Origin: Closterium sp. NIES-65
Lineage: Eukaryota > Streptophyta > Zygnematophyceae > Desmidiales > Closteriaceae
Assembly: GCA_948144175.1 (NCBI GenBank)
Contig: CANXME010000213.1
Location: forward strand, 3,496,501-3,560,500
Direction: 5' to 3'
Length of the DNA stretch: 64,000 nt
The notes below the pieces were generated by a model, which searched no databases, was not told the DNA's origin, and was given only the letters and a program-made list of their open reading frames with translations. This document shows positions 29,901-41,400 of the stretch, one piece after another (the first letter of the stretch is position 1; each line of letters begins with the position of its first letter). The position numbers were made by a program, and so were the translations under genes.

Positions 29901-32804
29901 TGCGGTAAGGGAAGAGGCGGTAGTAGGGTACCGACTCGTCGAACGTGACGTCCTGGGAGGACAGAACACGTCGAGAGGTGGGGTTGTAGAACTGCCACCC
30001 AGGGGCGTCGGGGGGGAACCCCAGGAAGACGCAGGGAGCAGCGCGAGGGGACAGCTTGTCCGCAGACAAGTCGCGGACAAACGCCCGAGATCCCCAGACC
30101 CGGAACGCCGACGCATCGCCAACCTTCCCCGTCCACAGCAGGGCTGGGGAGGTCTCCGGCCTGGAGACCCTGGGGTGGAGGTTGATCTGATGCGCCGCGT
30201 ACCTGACCGCAAACGACCACAGAAAATGGGGGGCAGCCGCATGCATCATGGACGTACGGGCGACGTCCATGACCATGCCAATGCGGCGCTCAGCAATCCC
30301 ATTTTGCTGCGCGGAGTCCGGAAGCGTGAAGGACTCGCGGATGCCTCGCGCACGACAGTAGGCACGCAGAAGGCCAGAGGAGAACTCTCCGCCTCTGTCC
30401 GAGTGCAGACGCAACACAGGAAAGTCGGAGCCAAAGCTCTGCCTGAGCTGAAGACGAGCTGCGCGGATCCAGTCGATCAGCACCTCAGTGACCTCACCCT
30501 TGCTGCGCAAGGGGAAGAATGTGGTGTAACGTGAGTAGTCGTCAACAACGAGTAGGAAGTAGCGCTCCTGACCCTGTCCACGGACTTGGGCTGGGCCCCA
30601 CACGTCCATGTGAAGCGTCTGCAACGGGGCCTCTGTCGGAGGAAACTGGGAGGAGTGAGGGGCAGCACGCTGGCGCCCCTCGACACAGGGGACACAGGCA
30701 GGGCCAGGGCCCTGAGGAAGGGGAGGGAGGGACCGGGGAAGACCAGACACAAGAAGACGGGAGGCCATACCTCTGAGCCGAAGCAGAGAGGGGTGGCCAA
30801 GGCGGTGGTGCCAGAGGAGGGTCTCGTGAGACAGACGACGACACGAACAGGGGGCAGACTCAGGACCAGACCTGGACGCTGCAGCAAACACCTGACCAGA
30901 CGAAGGGATCCTACCAGACTCAGTACCTGGAGGAGAAGCAGTGGTCAGTGTGTACAGGCTCGACCCCGGCCGACGTGTAAACGTAGCCAGGTGGCGACCT
31001 GTGCTATCCTCCGTGCAGTGTGTCACCCGCTGACGAGCAGGAGTGAACTGGTGGACACCCGCATCCTGTAGGTCAGCACCACTCACCAGGTTCGTCGAGA
31101 ACGAGGGGAGGTAGAGACCAGACAGGGTGCCAGAGGGGGCCGCCGGACACGGAAGGACCGTGGAGAAGCGAGACAGGACAGGCCCCCCAGAGGGGTCAGC
31201 CAGGGACACCGCAACCGGCCGACTCAGCGGCGTGAGAGTGGTGCGGTCCCGAAAGAAGGAGCGAGAGGCCCCAGAGTCGAGGGTGAAGGTGTGAGAGGCC
31301 GAGGCCGACACAGTACCTGAGAGCGCAGACTCACCAGTACCTGAGCGTGCAGGCGCAACGGCACCTAGTGCAGCAGCCTCACAGGCACCAAGAGCAGCAG
31401 TACCAATGCCCGGGTCGGGCGGGAAACACCGGTAACAGTCATCCTCATCACTACCAGTCACAGCATACATAGCAGAAGGAATAGCATCAAAGTCAAGATC
31501 ATAAACAGCTACACCAGCCCTAGACAGCTCCCCCCAGCGGGGGATCTCAGCGGCCTCCGGAATCTGCTGACGCCAGGCGTCGGTCAGGCGGCCAAAGCAG
31601 CGGCGGGCTGTGTGGGTGCCTCCACACCTCTCCCCCGCACGGTCGCCGGTGAGAAGAACGTAGGGGCAGGGACCAAACGCACCACCACGCTGACGCTGCA
31701 AGTACCACTCACGGAGCTGCTGAGGGGCGGGGACGGCGCGAGAGCGCTGCTGCTGCTGTGGCTGCTGCTGCTGCTGGCGCTGACCACCCCCAGAGCTGCT
31801 CCGCTGGGACGAGCCACTCCGACTCCCGCCGCCACCGCCACCCCCGCCTCCACCGCCACCCCCGTCTCCACCGCCACCGCCCATACCGGCACCCTCGCCC
31901 CCGCCTCCTCCACTACCGCCTCCGTCGCCACCTCCGCCTCCACCGCCTCCACCAGTACCTCCACTCCCGCCACCACCTCCACCGCCACCCCCACTCCCCC
32001 CGCCACCCCCACCTCCTCCGCCACTGCCCCCTCTAGCTCCACCCGCTCCCTTGCCCCCCTTGCTCTTGCCAGAGCGGCGTCTACCGCTGGGGGCAGACGC
32101 CGCGCCGACCGACTCAAAACCAGCGAGGTCGGCCGCAGCGGCAGAGGCGACAGAGGGCAGCAGGGGGGAAGGAGAACACCCCTCAAAGATGGGGGTGCGA
32201 GGGTCACCCCGAGAGGCCCCTACAGCGACGATGCTCTTCTCAGCCGCTAGCAGGGACTCCTCAAGGAGGTCGACAGTGAGGGTGGTGGGACAGACAGAGA
32301 GAAACTGGTCCCTAACGACACGAAGGGACTCAGGGAGACGGGTGATTAGAAAGTAGAGAGTGATGTACATGGGAGGAGGGTTTGCGGCGCGGAACTCAGC
32401 AGGAAGTGCAGCGCGGTAGCGAGTGTCACTAGCGCGGAGGTGGGTAATGAGGTCAGCGACAGTGGGAAAGGCAGCGAGGTCAGGGAAGAGAAACGGTAGC
32501 ATGAGGCGGCTCAGCGTAGCGGAGGAAGGGGAGGAGTAGCGTGCAACTACAGCGTCGTACAAGGCCTGAGCGGTCTTGCACTGACTAAAGTGGGCACGCT
32601 CGGAGGAAGGGAGGTGGCGACGCACAGCAAGACGTGCAGCAGCATCGCGGGTCGCCCACTTGGAGCGAACGGCGGAGTCAGCATCAGCAGGAGGGGCAGG
32701 GACAGCGCCAGAGACAGTAAGTACAGCTGCAGGTCTTCAATCCAAACTACAAAGTCAATGGCTCTACCCTCAGCGTCAAAAGCTAGGACATTGGGGGTGG
32801 CCAT
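26932..32804 (-). pseudogene. E5 gag-pol with gag deletion and one stop
   Basis: Gag begins MATPNVLAFDAEGR at 32804. At about 32713-32720 a net 37 bases present in E3 are missing, which shifts the frame. The downstream frame is open from about 32700 to a TAG at 29521-29523, where E3 has CAG (SPQELREW), and again to the end at 26932. All Pol motifs are present: DSGASRSFFRD, HHRLGHPS, MDVWGPA, HSDRGGEF, NGIAERR, YVDDLVFA, GHADASW. The EPGGAE linker has about 17 units. Only the deletion and the single stop separate it from the intact E3 layout. Confidence 0.92.
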
Positions 32805-32899
32805 GACAGCAGCTGACAGTCTCACCGGGCAGGAAGAGTCGGGTAGGTCAGCGGCACAGGAACACAGCCCAGGAGCAGCAGTAGTCCCACAGGTTCAGG

Positions 32900-33835
32900 A
32901 GTGCGGCTCCTTTGGCGGCTCGGGCAGCTCGGGCGGCTCGGGCGGCTCGGGCGGCTCGGGCGGCGCGGGCTGCTCGGGCGGCTCAGGAGGCTCGGGCGGC
33001 GACACGGGCGGCTGGGGCGGCGCTCGGGCGGCTGCACGGGCGGCTGGTGTGGCTCGTGGGCGACTAGCGGGCGGCTCACGGGCTGCTGCACGGGTAGCTG
33101 CACGGGTAGGCGTACGGGCGGGTGCACGGGCGGGAACACGGGCGGGTGCACGGGCGGCCTCACGGGCGGCTGCACGGTCAGCTACACGGGCGGGTGAACG
33201 GGCTGGTGCACGGGCGGCTACACGGGCGGGTGCACGGGCGGCTCACGGGCGGGTGCACGGGCGGGTGCACGGGCGGGTGCACGGGCGGGTGCACGGGCGG
33301 CTACACGGGCGGCTGCACGGGCTGTTCGTCGGGCGGCGCCAGGGCGGCGCGTGGGCGGCGGTCTGGGCAGCGGGACGGGCGGCGCGTTGGGCAGCGCGAC
33401 GGGCGGCGCTCTGGCGGGCAGCGGGCAGCGCGACGGGCGGCGCTAGGGCGGCCGCACGGGCAGCACGGCGGGCGGCGCTATTGGGCGGCGCTACGGGCGG
33501 CTGCAAGGGCGGCGCTCACGGGCGGCGCTAACGGGTGGCGCGACGGGCGGCGGCTCACGGGCGGCGCTACGGGCGGCGGCTCACGGGCGGCGCTACGGGC
33601 GGCCGCACGGGCGGCGCTACTGGCGGCGCTAACGGGCGGCGCGAACGGGCGGCCGCACGGGCGGCGCTAACGGGCGGCGCTAACGGGCGGCGCTAACGGG
33701 CGGCGCGAACGGGCAGCCGCACGGGCGGCGCTAACGGGCGGCGCTAACGGGCGGCTCGAAAGGGCGGGCGCCGAGGTGGGCGCTAGGGCGCTCGTTAGGG
33801 CGGGCGCTAGGGCGGGCGCTAGGGCACTAAGGCGC
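32900..33835 (-). repeat. E5 leader: GC-rich tandem repeats
   Basis: Successive blocks: GGCGGCTCGG (32920-33000), GGCGGGTGCACG (33100-33310), then GGCGGCGCTAACG (33500-33760). An A-run (T-run on the coding strand) at about 33844-33852 separates the repeats from the primer-binding region. Confidence 0.88.
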
Positions 33836-33877
33836 TAGGGCAGGAAAAAAAAATTCTAGGTGGTGGGCCCTAAGCAC

Positions 33878-33908
33878 AGTTCCCACAGGGGAACCTGCTC
33901 TGATTCCA
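33878..33908 (-). promoter_or_regulatory. E5 primer-binding site and hairpin
   Basis: Coding strand TGGAATCAGAGCAGG, then AGGTTCCC-CTGT-GGGAACT as a stem-loop, then the family's GGGCCCACC. Confidence 0.75.
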
Positions 33909-34042
33909 TGAGAAGAAGTGAACGAGAGAGTGAGTGAACTATGAACGAAGTGAGTACAAATAGGAAACCCTAGTTGGGTTGTACCCCCTATGGGATACCC
34001 CACTACAGCCTACACAAATAAGTAAGCTACAATATTCTGACA
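33909..34042 (-). repeat. E5 5' LTR (134 bp)
   Basis: Same sequence as the 3' LTR, followed by CCCCC and a total run of 23 C (34043-34065). Confidence 0.95.
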
Positions 34043-34065
34043 CCCCCCCCCCCCCCCCCCCCCCC

Positions 34066-34513
34066 TCCCCCCGATTGTCTGTAAAGTTTTCCGATTCATT
34101 GAGAGATTCGCTAGAAAAGAGTATTTTGGCCCTTTTCTATTTCACACTTCAACGGTTACCCCAATCATGCAACAATCTAAATTGCGTGTCTTTGTCGCAG
34201 ATAGGGTGTATTTGGTATCCCCACTATCTGTACCTGGCAGGAGCAGGTGCTCTACCGTTCGGACATTTGGGAGGAAGGGAAGGAGCTGAGTGAACTACCA
34301 GTACGGTTTGTTAATACAGAACCCAAGAAGGCGTGGAGAGCAGAAGGACTGAGGAAGAACAGTAGGAGGGGAGGAAGTGTGGGGAAGAGCAACGGCAGCG
34401 CTCACCTGGATAAGTATAGCATTACACTAGTGGAGCTGTTCGGGGGAATAGGAGCGGGCTTGGCAGCAGCCTTGGAAGCAGGCCGGAGGGTGAAGAAGTG
34501 GGTATACGTAGAA
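34066..34513 (+). mobile_element. E8 part 1: gypsy element with methyltransferase (left piece)
   Basis: Left piece of the Ty3/gypsy element, ending at the TAGAA duplication of E6. The 5' limit is uncertain: no gypsy LTR, gag or protease is visible to the left, and the first 180 bases are non-coding or degenerate. The methyltransferase frame becomes readable from about 34230. The rest of the element is at 49475-52045 and 59575-60496. Confidence 0.8.
34247..34513 (+). pseudogene. Cytosine-5 DNA methyltransferase N-terminal part (in E8)
   Basis: The frame reads LVELFGGIGAGLAAALEAG at 34427-34483, the SAM-binding motif I of C5 methyltransferases, and reaches WVYVE at 34513. Removing E6 with one TAGAA copy joins it in frame to LDPEVRRMAWKHAQML at 49480 onwards, giving the motif II/III-type YVELDPEVRRMA. 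The true start is not visible. Such enzymes transfer a methyl group from SAM to cytosine in DNA. The split, a later stop and an internal deletion make this copy inactive. Confidence 0.78.
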
Positions 34514-34641
34514 TGTCAGAAAATATATAGCTTATACTTTTGTGTAGGCTATAGTGGGGTATCCCATAGGGGGTACAACCCAATTAGGGTTAGTACTTGT
34601 ACCCAGTTCATTCATAGTTCATTCATTCTCGTTTCTTCTCA
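34514..34641 (+). repeat. E6 5' LTR (128 bp)
   Basis: TGTCAGAAAATATATAGC to TTCTTCTCA, followed directly by the primer-binding site. Confidence 0.95.
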
Positions 34642-34671
34642 TGGTATCGAGCAGGTTCCCTCGTGGGAACT
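34642..34671 (+). promoter_or_regulatory. E6 primer-binding site and hairpin
   Basis: TGGTATCGAGCAGG followed by AGGTTCCC-TCGT-GGGAACT, then CCTAGGGCCCACC and a T-run of about 11 bases at 34692-34703. Confidence 0.75.
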
Positions 34672-34739
34672 GATCCTAGGGCCCACCATCGATTTTTTTT
34701 TTTTCCTGCCTGAAGCGCGCTCCGCTTAGGCCCGAGTCG

Positions 34740-35490
34740 CGCCTCGGGTCCTCTCTCTACTGTCGCGGCCTCCCTCGAGCCGCCCTTACTCGGCCGTCGC
34801 CGCCCTTAGCGGCCCGTCGCCACCCTACGCGGCCCGCCCGCCGCCCTTTAGACGCCCGTCCCGGCACCGTGCGCCGCCCGTCGACGCCCGTCCCGGCCCT
34901 GTGCGCCGCCCGTCCCGCGCGCCGCTCGTCCCGGCCCCTCGCCGCCTGTACCGGCCCGCCGCCGCCCGACGCGGCCCGTGCGCCGCCTGCCCCGGCCCGT
35001 CGCCGCCCGACGCGGCCCGCGCGCCGCCTGTTCCGGCCCGTCGCCGCCCGACGCGGACCGTGCGCTGCCTGTCCCGGCCCGTCGCCGCCCTTTACGGCGT
35101 CACGTGCCGCCCTACCCTACCTGCGGCCCCGCCGCCCTACCTTAGCGGCCCCGCCGCCTCCATCAGCGGCCCCACCGCCCTACCTGTGGCCCCGCCGCCT
35201 CGCTCTTGGCCCCATCACCTGCTACAGCGCCGCCGCGCCAACCTAGCCGCCCGAGCCGTCTCACCAGACCGAGCTGCCGACCGCCGCGCCGCTCTGCAGC
35301 AGCACACCCGAGCCGCCCGGCGGCAGAGTAGCCGGGCCACCCAGCAGCCGAGCCGCCCAGCAACCGAGCCGCCCAGCAGTAGAGCCGCCGAGCCGCCCTG
35401 CAGCCGAGCCGCCGAGCAGCCGAGCCGCCGAGCCGCCCAGCAGCCGAGCCGCCCTACTTCCGGGCCGCCCGACCTGCCCAGTCTGGTGAG
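34740..35490 (+). repeat. E6 leader: GC-rich repeats
   Basis: Repeats of the type CCGCCCGTCCCGGCCC (34850-35100), then GAGCCGCCCAGCAGCC (35300-35460). They end about 60 bases before the gag start. No credible protein. Confidence 0.85.
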
Positions 35491-35552
35491 CACAGCGCCT
35501 TTTTACTGCACTGCCCTCACCCTACTGTTTGCACTGCTAGTCGTCTAGGGTC

Positions 35553-38148
35553 ATGGCTACCCCTAGTGTCCTCGCCTTTGACGCTGAGGGTCGGGCCATC
35601 GACTTTGAGGTCTGGGTAGATGACCTGCAGCTGTTCTTACAGTGCGATAGGGCAGACGGCCTCTCTCTCTTTGACCTCAGCTCTGGCGCTTCCCCTGCCC
35701 CTGCTGCTGATGCTGACGCCACTGTTCGCTCCCAGTGGGCCACGCGCGACGCTGCTGCACGTCTTGCTGTGCGTCGCCACCCACCTACCTCCGAGCGTGC
35801 GCACTTTAGTCAGTACAAGAGTGCTCAGACCTTGTACGACGCTGTATTCGCGCGCTACTCCTCCCCTGCCACTGCTGCACTGAGCCGTCTCATGCTACCG
35901 TAGCTCTTTCCTGACCTTGCTGCCTTTCCCAGAGTCGCTGACCTCATTACGCACCTCCGCACTAGTGACACTCGCTACCGCGCTGCACTCCCTCCTGACT
36001 TCTGCGCCAAGAACCCCCCCCCCCATGTACATCACTCTTTACTACATAGTCACTTGCCTTCCTGACTCACTTCGCGTAGTCAGGGACCACTTTCTCTCTG
36101 TCTGTCCCACCACTCTCACTGTTGACCTCCTCGAGAAGTCCCTCCTAGCGGTCGAGAAGAGCATAATCGCTGTAGGGGCCTCTCGTGGTGACCCGCGCAC
36201 CCCCATCTTTGAGGGGTGTTCCCCCTCCCCCCTTCTGCCCTCTGTTGCCTCTGCTGCTGCGGCCGACCTCCTTGGTCTTGAGTCGGTCGGTGCGGCGTCT
36301 GCCCCTAGCGGGAGACGCCGCTCTGGCAAGGGCAAGGGGGGCAAGGGCGCTGGAGGAGCGAGCGGGGGCGGTGGAGGTGGAGGTGGCGGCAGTGGGGGGA
36401 GTGGGGGTGGCGGTGGGAGTGGAGGTGGGGGTGGAGGGGTCGGTGGTGGCAGTGGAGGCGGAGGTGGCGGCGGCGGTGGCGGTGGGAGCGGAGGTGGCGG
36501 AGGTGGCGGCGGTGGAGGCGGAGGCGGAGGCGGCGGCAGTAGCGGAGGCGGCGGAGGCGGCGGAGGCGGCGGGGGTGGCGGTGGTGCTGGTCGCGGGTCT
36601 TCGCAGAGGAGTGGCTCCGGTGGTGGCTCGCGCCAGCAGCAGCAGCGCGGTCGTGAGACCCTGTCCCCTGAGCAGCTTCGTGAGTGGTACACTGCGCGCC
36701 AGCGGGGTGGGGGTTTTGGTCCGTGCTCCTACGTTTTGCGCACGGGCGACCGTGCGGGTGAGCAGTGTGGGGGAGCCCACCCCACCCAGCGCTGCTTTGG
36801 CCGCCTGACGGACGCGTGGCGTCACCAGTTCCCGGAGGCCTCAGAGATCCCTCGCTGGGGCGAGCTGTCTAGGGCGGGTGTTGCCATCTATGATCTTGAC
36901 TTTGATGCTATTCTCTCTGCCATGTATGCTGTGTCTATTAGTGATGAGGGTGACTGTTACCGGTGTTTCCCGCCCGATCCGGGCATTGAGACTGCTGCTC
37001 TAGGTACTGGTGAGGCTGCTGCCCTAGGTGCTTGCGACGCTGCTGCTCTAGGTGCTAGTGTGTCTGCGTCCTCAGGTACTGGTGAGTCTGCGCTCTCAGG
37101 TACTACGCCGGCTTCGACCTCCCTCACCTTCACCCTTGACTCTGGGGCGTCTTGCTCCTTCTTTCGGGACCGCACCACACTCACATCGCTGAGTCGGCCG
37201 GTTGCAGTGTCTCTGGCTGACCCCTCTGGGGGTCCTGTCCTGTCTCGCTTCTCCACAGTCCTCCCGTGTCCGGCGGCTCCCTCTGGCACCCTATCTGGTC
37301 TCTACCTCCCCTCGTTCTCTACGAACCTGGTGAGTGGTGCTGACCTACAGGATGCGGGTGTACACCAGTTCACTCCTGCGCGTCAGTGGGTGACGCACTG
37401 TACAGAAACTAGCACAGGCCGACACCTGGCTACGTTTACCCGTCAGCCGGGGTCGAGCCTGTACACAGTGACCATTGCGTCTCCTCCCGTTACTGAGTCT
37501 GGTAGAGTCGCTTCGTCGGGTCAGGTGTTTGCTGCAGCGTCCAGGTCTGGTCCTGAGTCTGCCCCCTGTTCGTGTCGTCTCCTGTCTCACGAGACTCTCC
37601 TCTGGCACCACCGTCTTGGTCACCCCTCTCTGCTTCGGCTCAGAGGCATGGCCTCCCGTCTTCTTGTGTCTGGTCTCCCCCGGTCCCTTCCTCCCCTTCC
37701 TCAGGGCCCTGGCCCTACCTGTGTCCCCTGTGTCGAGGGGCGCCAGCGTGCTGCCCCTCACTCCTCCCAGTTTCCTCCGACAGAGGCCCTGTTGCAGACG
37801 CTTCACATGGACGTGTGGGGCCCAGCCCGCGTCCGAGGGCAGGGTCACGAGTGCTACTTCCTGCTCGTTGTTGACGACTACTCGCGTTACACCGCAGTCT
37901 TCCCCTTGCGCAGCAAGGGTGATGTCACTGAGGTGCTGATCGACTGGATCCGCGCAGCTCGTCTCCAGCTCAGGCAGAGCTTTGGCTCGGACTTTCCTGT
38001 TCTGCGTCTGCACTCGGACAGAGGCGGAGAGTTCTCCTCTGGCCTTCTGCGAGCCTACTGTCGTGCACGAGGCATCCGTCAGACCTTCACGCTTCCGGAC
38101 TCTCCGCAGCAAAATGGGATTGCTGAGCGCCGCATTGGCATGGTCATG
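35553..38148 (+). pseudogene. E6 gag to integrase (5' part)
   Basis: Gag starts MATPSVLAFDAEGR. A TAG at 35901-35903 replaces the Tyr codon of MLPYLFPDL, and the C run near 36017-36025 shifts the frame before MYITLYYIV. From there it is open through the Gly-rich tract (36360-36590), the Cys/His motif, protease LDSGASCSFFRD, HHRLGHPS, MDVWGPA, HSDRGGEF and NGIAERRIGMVM. The frame stops at 38148, where E7 is inserted. One TCATG copy joins it to MDVARTSMM at 45585. Confidence 0.9.
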
Positions 38149-38274
38149 TGTTGAGTTGAGAGAGGAAATGAAATGACTAAGGAAAGATTGGGTACAAATA
38201 CAACCCTAGAAACCTGTACCCCATATGTGCTACCCCAGTATAGCCTACAGCAACTATGTCATATAAATCTGACA
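38149..38274 (-). repeat. E7 3' LTR (126 bp)
   Basis: Plus strand TGTTGAGTTGAGAG to AAATCTGACA, identical by eye to 45457-45582; followed by the polypurine-type CACCCCCATAGGC. Confidence 0.95.
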
Positions 38275-38483
38275 CACCCCCATAGGCAAAGTGGGGGAGA
38301 ACGAGGGGTCACAAGACCAGTCAAGCCAAGCAAAGCAAAGCTCAGGGTGGATCACAAAGTCACCACACAGTCCGAGCACAAGGTCAAGGCCACAAGGCCA
38401 GTTCACATGCAGTAGAGCATATATATATAACAGTGCTAAACAAGCAAGAGCAAGGATATATATATGCAGCAGTACAAGCAAGG

Positions 38484-41400
38484 TCAAGAGGTAAGCAAGT
38501 GAGGCCCAGTGGGCACAAGACCTAGCAGAGTGCAAAAGCGCTGATGGTCACGAGGCGGAAGTGCCTTGGTGAACACATCAGCAGTGTTGGCCTCAGTGGC
38601 CACGAAACGCAGGCGAAGCTGACCACGCTGCTGCAGCTCTCGAGCAAGGAAGTAGCGCAAAGCAATGTGCTTCGTCCTGTGCTCCAGTCTGTGCTCCTGA
38701 CACAAGGCAATGGTTGCCTTGTTGTCGACGTACAGCACTGGAGGAGAACGAGGCCGCTCTCCAAGGTCAGTCAGCAGGTAGGTGAGCCAGCGAAGCTCCT
38801 GGGCAGCCATGGCCGTGGCGTAGATCTCAGCCTCACAACTGGAGCTGAGAACCGAAGAAGAGCGAGTAGAGCGCCAAGAGACAGAGCCAAAGCCAAGACT
38901 GAAGGTGTAACCCTGAGACGACCTCTGAGTAGCCTGGTCGTCAGCCCAAGAAGCGTCTGAGTGCCCAGTGAGCACAGGCCGCTCACGCCCTCCAAGCACT
39001 AGCCCCATGCCCGACGTACTGCACAAGTAGCGCAACACCCTCTTAGCGGCATCCATGTGCTCCTTCCGGTGACGGCCGGGAGCGACATAGCGTGCTAAGA
39101 TGCTGAGAGGGTATGCGAGGTCAGGTCGAGTGCAGGTCATCAGGTACATGAGGCAGCCCACAAGCTCTGGATACGGACCACTCGACTCTACGGACTCATC
39201 CGAAGGCAGAGCTGAGAGCGAGTGTCCCGTAGGCAGAGGAGTGGACTGAGGCGAGGAGTACGTGAAGCCGAAGCGCTGAAGGACCTGCTGCACCATGTGT
39301 GACTGAGTCAGGGTAATGGTGCGGCGTGCTCTGTCCCGGGTGATCCGCAAGCCAAGATAGCTTGTCAGTTGACCCACGTCTGTGCACGTGTGTCTCTTCT
39401 GCAGCTCGGACTTCACGTGGGCGAGTGCGGCAGTGTCCGCAGTGGCAAAGACCAAGTCGTCGACGTACACGAGGATGTAGAACGGCGGCAGCGAGGTGTC
39501 GGTGCGCAGAAACAGCGACGGGTCAGCAGTAGAAGGAGCAAACCCAAGAGCCGCAAGTGTAGTCCTCAGTGTGTCGTGCCACTCGCGCGGCGCCTGGCGG
39601 AGACCGTAGACTGGCCGCCGGAGGCTCCACTGGGTACCAGGAGGGAACGACCCAGTGAAACCAGGAGGGCGGCGCAGCCAGATCTCCTCGTGCAGGCGGC
39701 CCTGCAGGAAAGCAGTGCTGAAGTCAAGAGAGTGTAGCTCGTAGTCACGCTGAGCAGCGACGTGCAGCAGAACCCGAAGAGTGGTCATCTTCGGGGTCGG
39801 GGAGAAGGTCTGAAAGAAGTCAACTCCCTGTCGCTGACTGAAGCCACGAGCCACGTAGCGCGCCTTGAAGACAGGCGGAGAACCCGGCGGCCGCTTCACC
39901 CTGAAAATCCACATGCCACTGACAATGTTCGCCCCAGGAGGGGGAACAGCGTCCACGTAGGTGCCTGTGGACTTCCAGGAAGCCATCTCTGCGTCCATGG
40001 CTGACTGCCACTGAGAGGAGTAGGGACCGGCCATCGCCTCTGCGTAAGAGCGTGGGGTCGGGATGTCTAGAGCATCCGGGTCTCCCTGAGGGGCAACAAG
40101 CATGGACACAAGATGGGGCAAAGCGGCGGCAAAGCACTGGAACTCCTCCTGCCTATCCTCAAGGACGTCCGTGCCAAGAGCACAGTCACCCCCGACGGAC
40201 GGAGGACAGGCAGACGCAGACGCAGCAGACGCAGACTTAGCAGACTCAGCAGACGCAGCAACAAGACTGGCAGCGTAGTCTAAACGACACGCAGCAGCAA
40301 AGTCGACCAGCTCCGCAACTAGGGCAGACGCAGCAGCGGACTCAAAGGAAGGGTCAGTGACAAGAGAAGCAAGAAGACGCGTGACAGTAGGACTGGCAGC
40401 ACGGCGAGAGTCCGACTCCGGGTCGTCAAGAGTAGGAAGAGAGGACTCAGGAGGAGAAGGCAAAGGGGCACGCAGAGGAGCAGTGGACGGACGCAGAGAC
40501 ATCTGGTGCGTGCCAGGGACAGGAGGAGGACGCTGACGCGAACCGCGACCACTAGGGCGAGCAGCTCGGACTGGCGACGCAGGGCGGGACGCAGGCTCAC
40601 GACGCTCAGCAAGACCTCCAGTAGGACCAGCGTAGGGAGAAGGAGAAGGCAGGGGAGAGGCGGGCTGTAACTGTGACTGCGACGGAACAGGCTGTGGACA
40701 CTCTACGGGAGGAGAAGGACCAGTGGAAGGCGGGAGACCAAGAACCTGCGGGAGGAGCGGAACGAAGTACGGCCGAGGCCGCGCAGCACCGCCAGAGACA
40801 GCAGGGACAGCACCAACACCTCCAGAGGCAGCACCAGCATTAGTAGCAGCTCCAACTCCAGCACCTCCAGCAGAGCCAGAAGTACCCTCAGGAGGACCGA
40901 CAGTCGTAGTCTCAGCGCCAGCACCCGCAACAGCTCCAGCTCCAGAGGCACCCCCGGGCCCGGCAGCTCCAGTACTCGCAGTACGAGCACCTCCGGGACC
41001 CGTGGTACCAGCCCCCTCGGCAGCAACAGAACCTCCAGCACCCGCAGCACCCCCAGCTCCAGCAGCGCGCCTCCAGGGCCGGGCAAACCACTCACGTAGC
41101 TCCAGAGGAGAGAGCGGCTCGAACCACCAGGAAGAGGAGCAACAGGCGAAGCACTCCCAGACGCAGTACCCCCAGGCTCAGCACCCCCAGGCTCAGCACC
41201 CCCAGTCGCAGTACTCCCAGGCTCAGCACCCCCAGGCTCAGCACCCCCAGGCTCAGCACCCCCAGGCTCAGTACCCCCAGTCTCAGCACCCCCAGGCTCA
41301 GCACCCCCAGTCGCAGCACCCCCAGGCTCAGCACCCCCAGTCTCAGCACCCCCAGGCTCAGCACCCCGAGGCTCCGCACCCGCAGCAGCACCAGAGTCAC

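Larger units (their letters stand above)
26586..34042 (-). mobile_element. E5: full-length Copia element family A (7457 bp), defective
   Basis: 134-bp LTRs at 26586-26719 (3') and 33909-34042 (5') read as identical over their whole length. CCCCC flanks both sides, inside a longer C run. Identical LTRs indicate a recent insertion, yet the coding region has a 37-base deletion in gag and one nonsense codon, so the copy may have moved with proteins supplied by another element. The polypurine end and the conserved 3' untranslated tract are intact. Confidence 0.95.
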
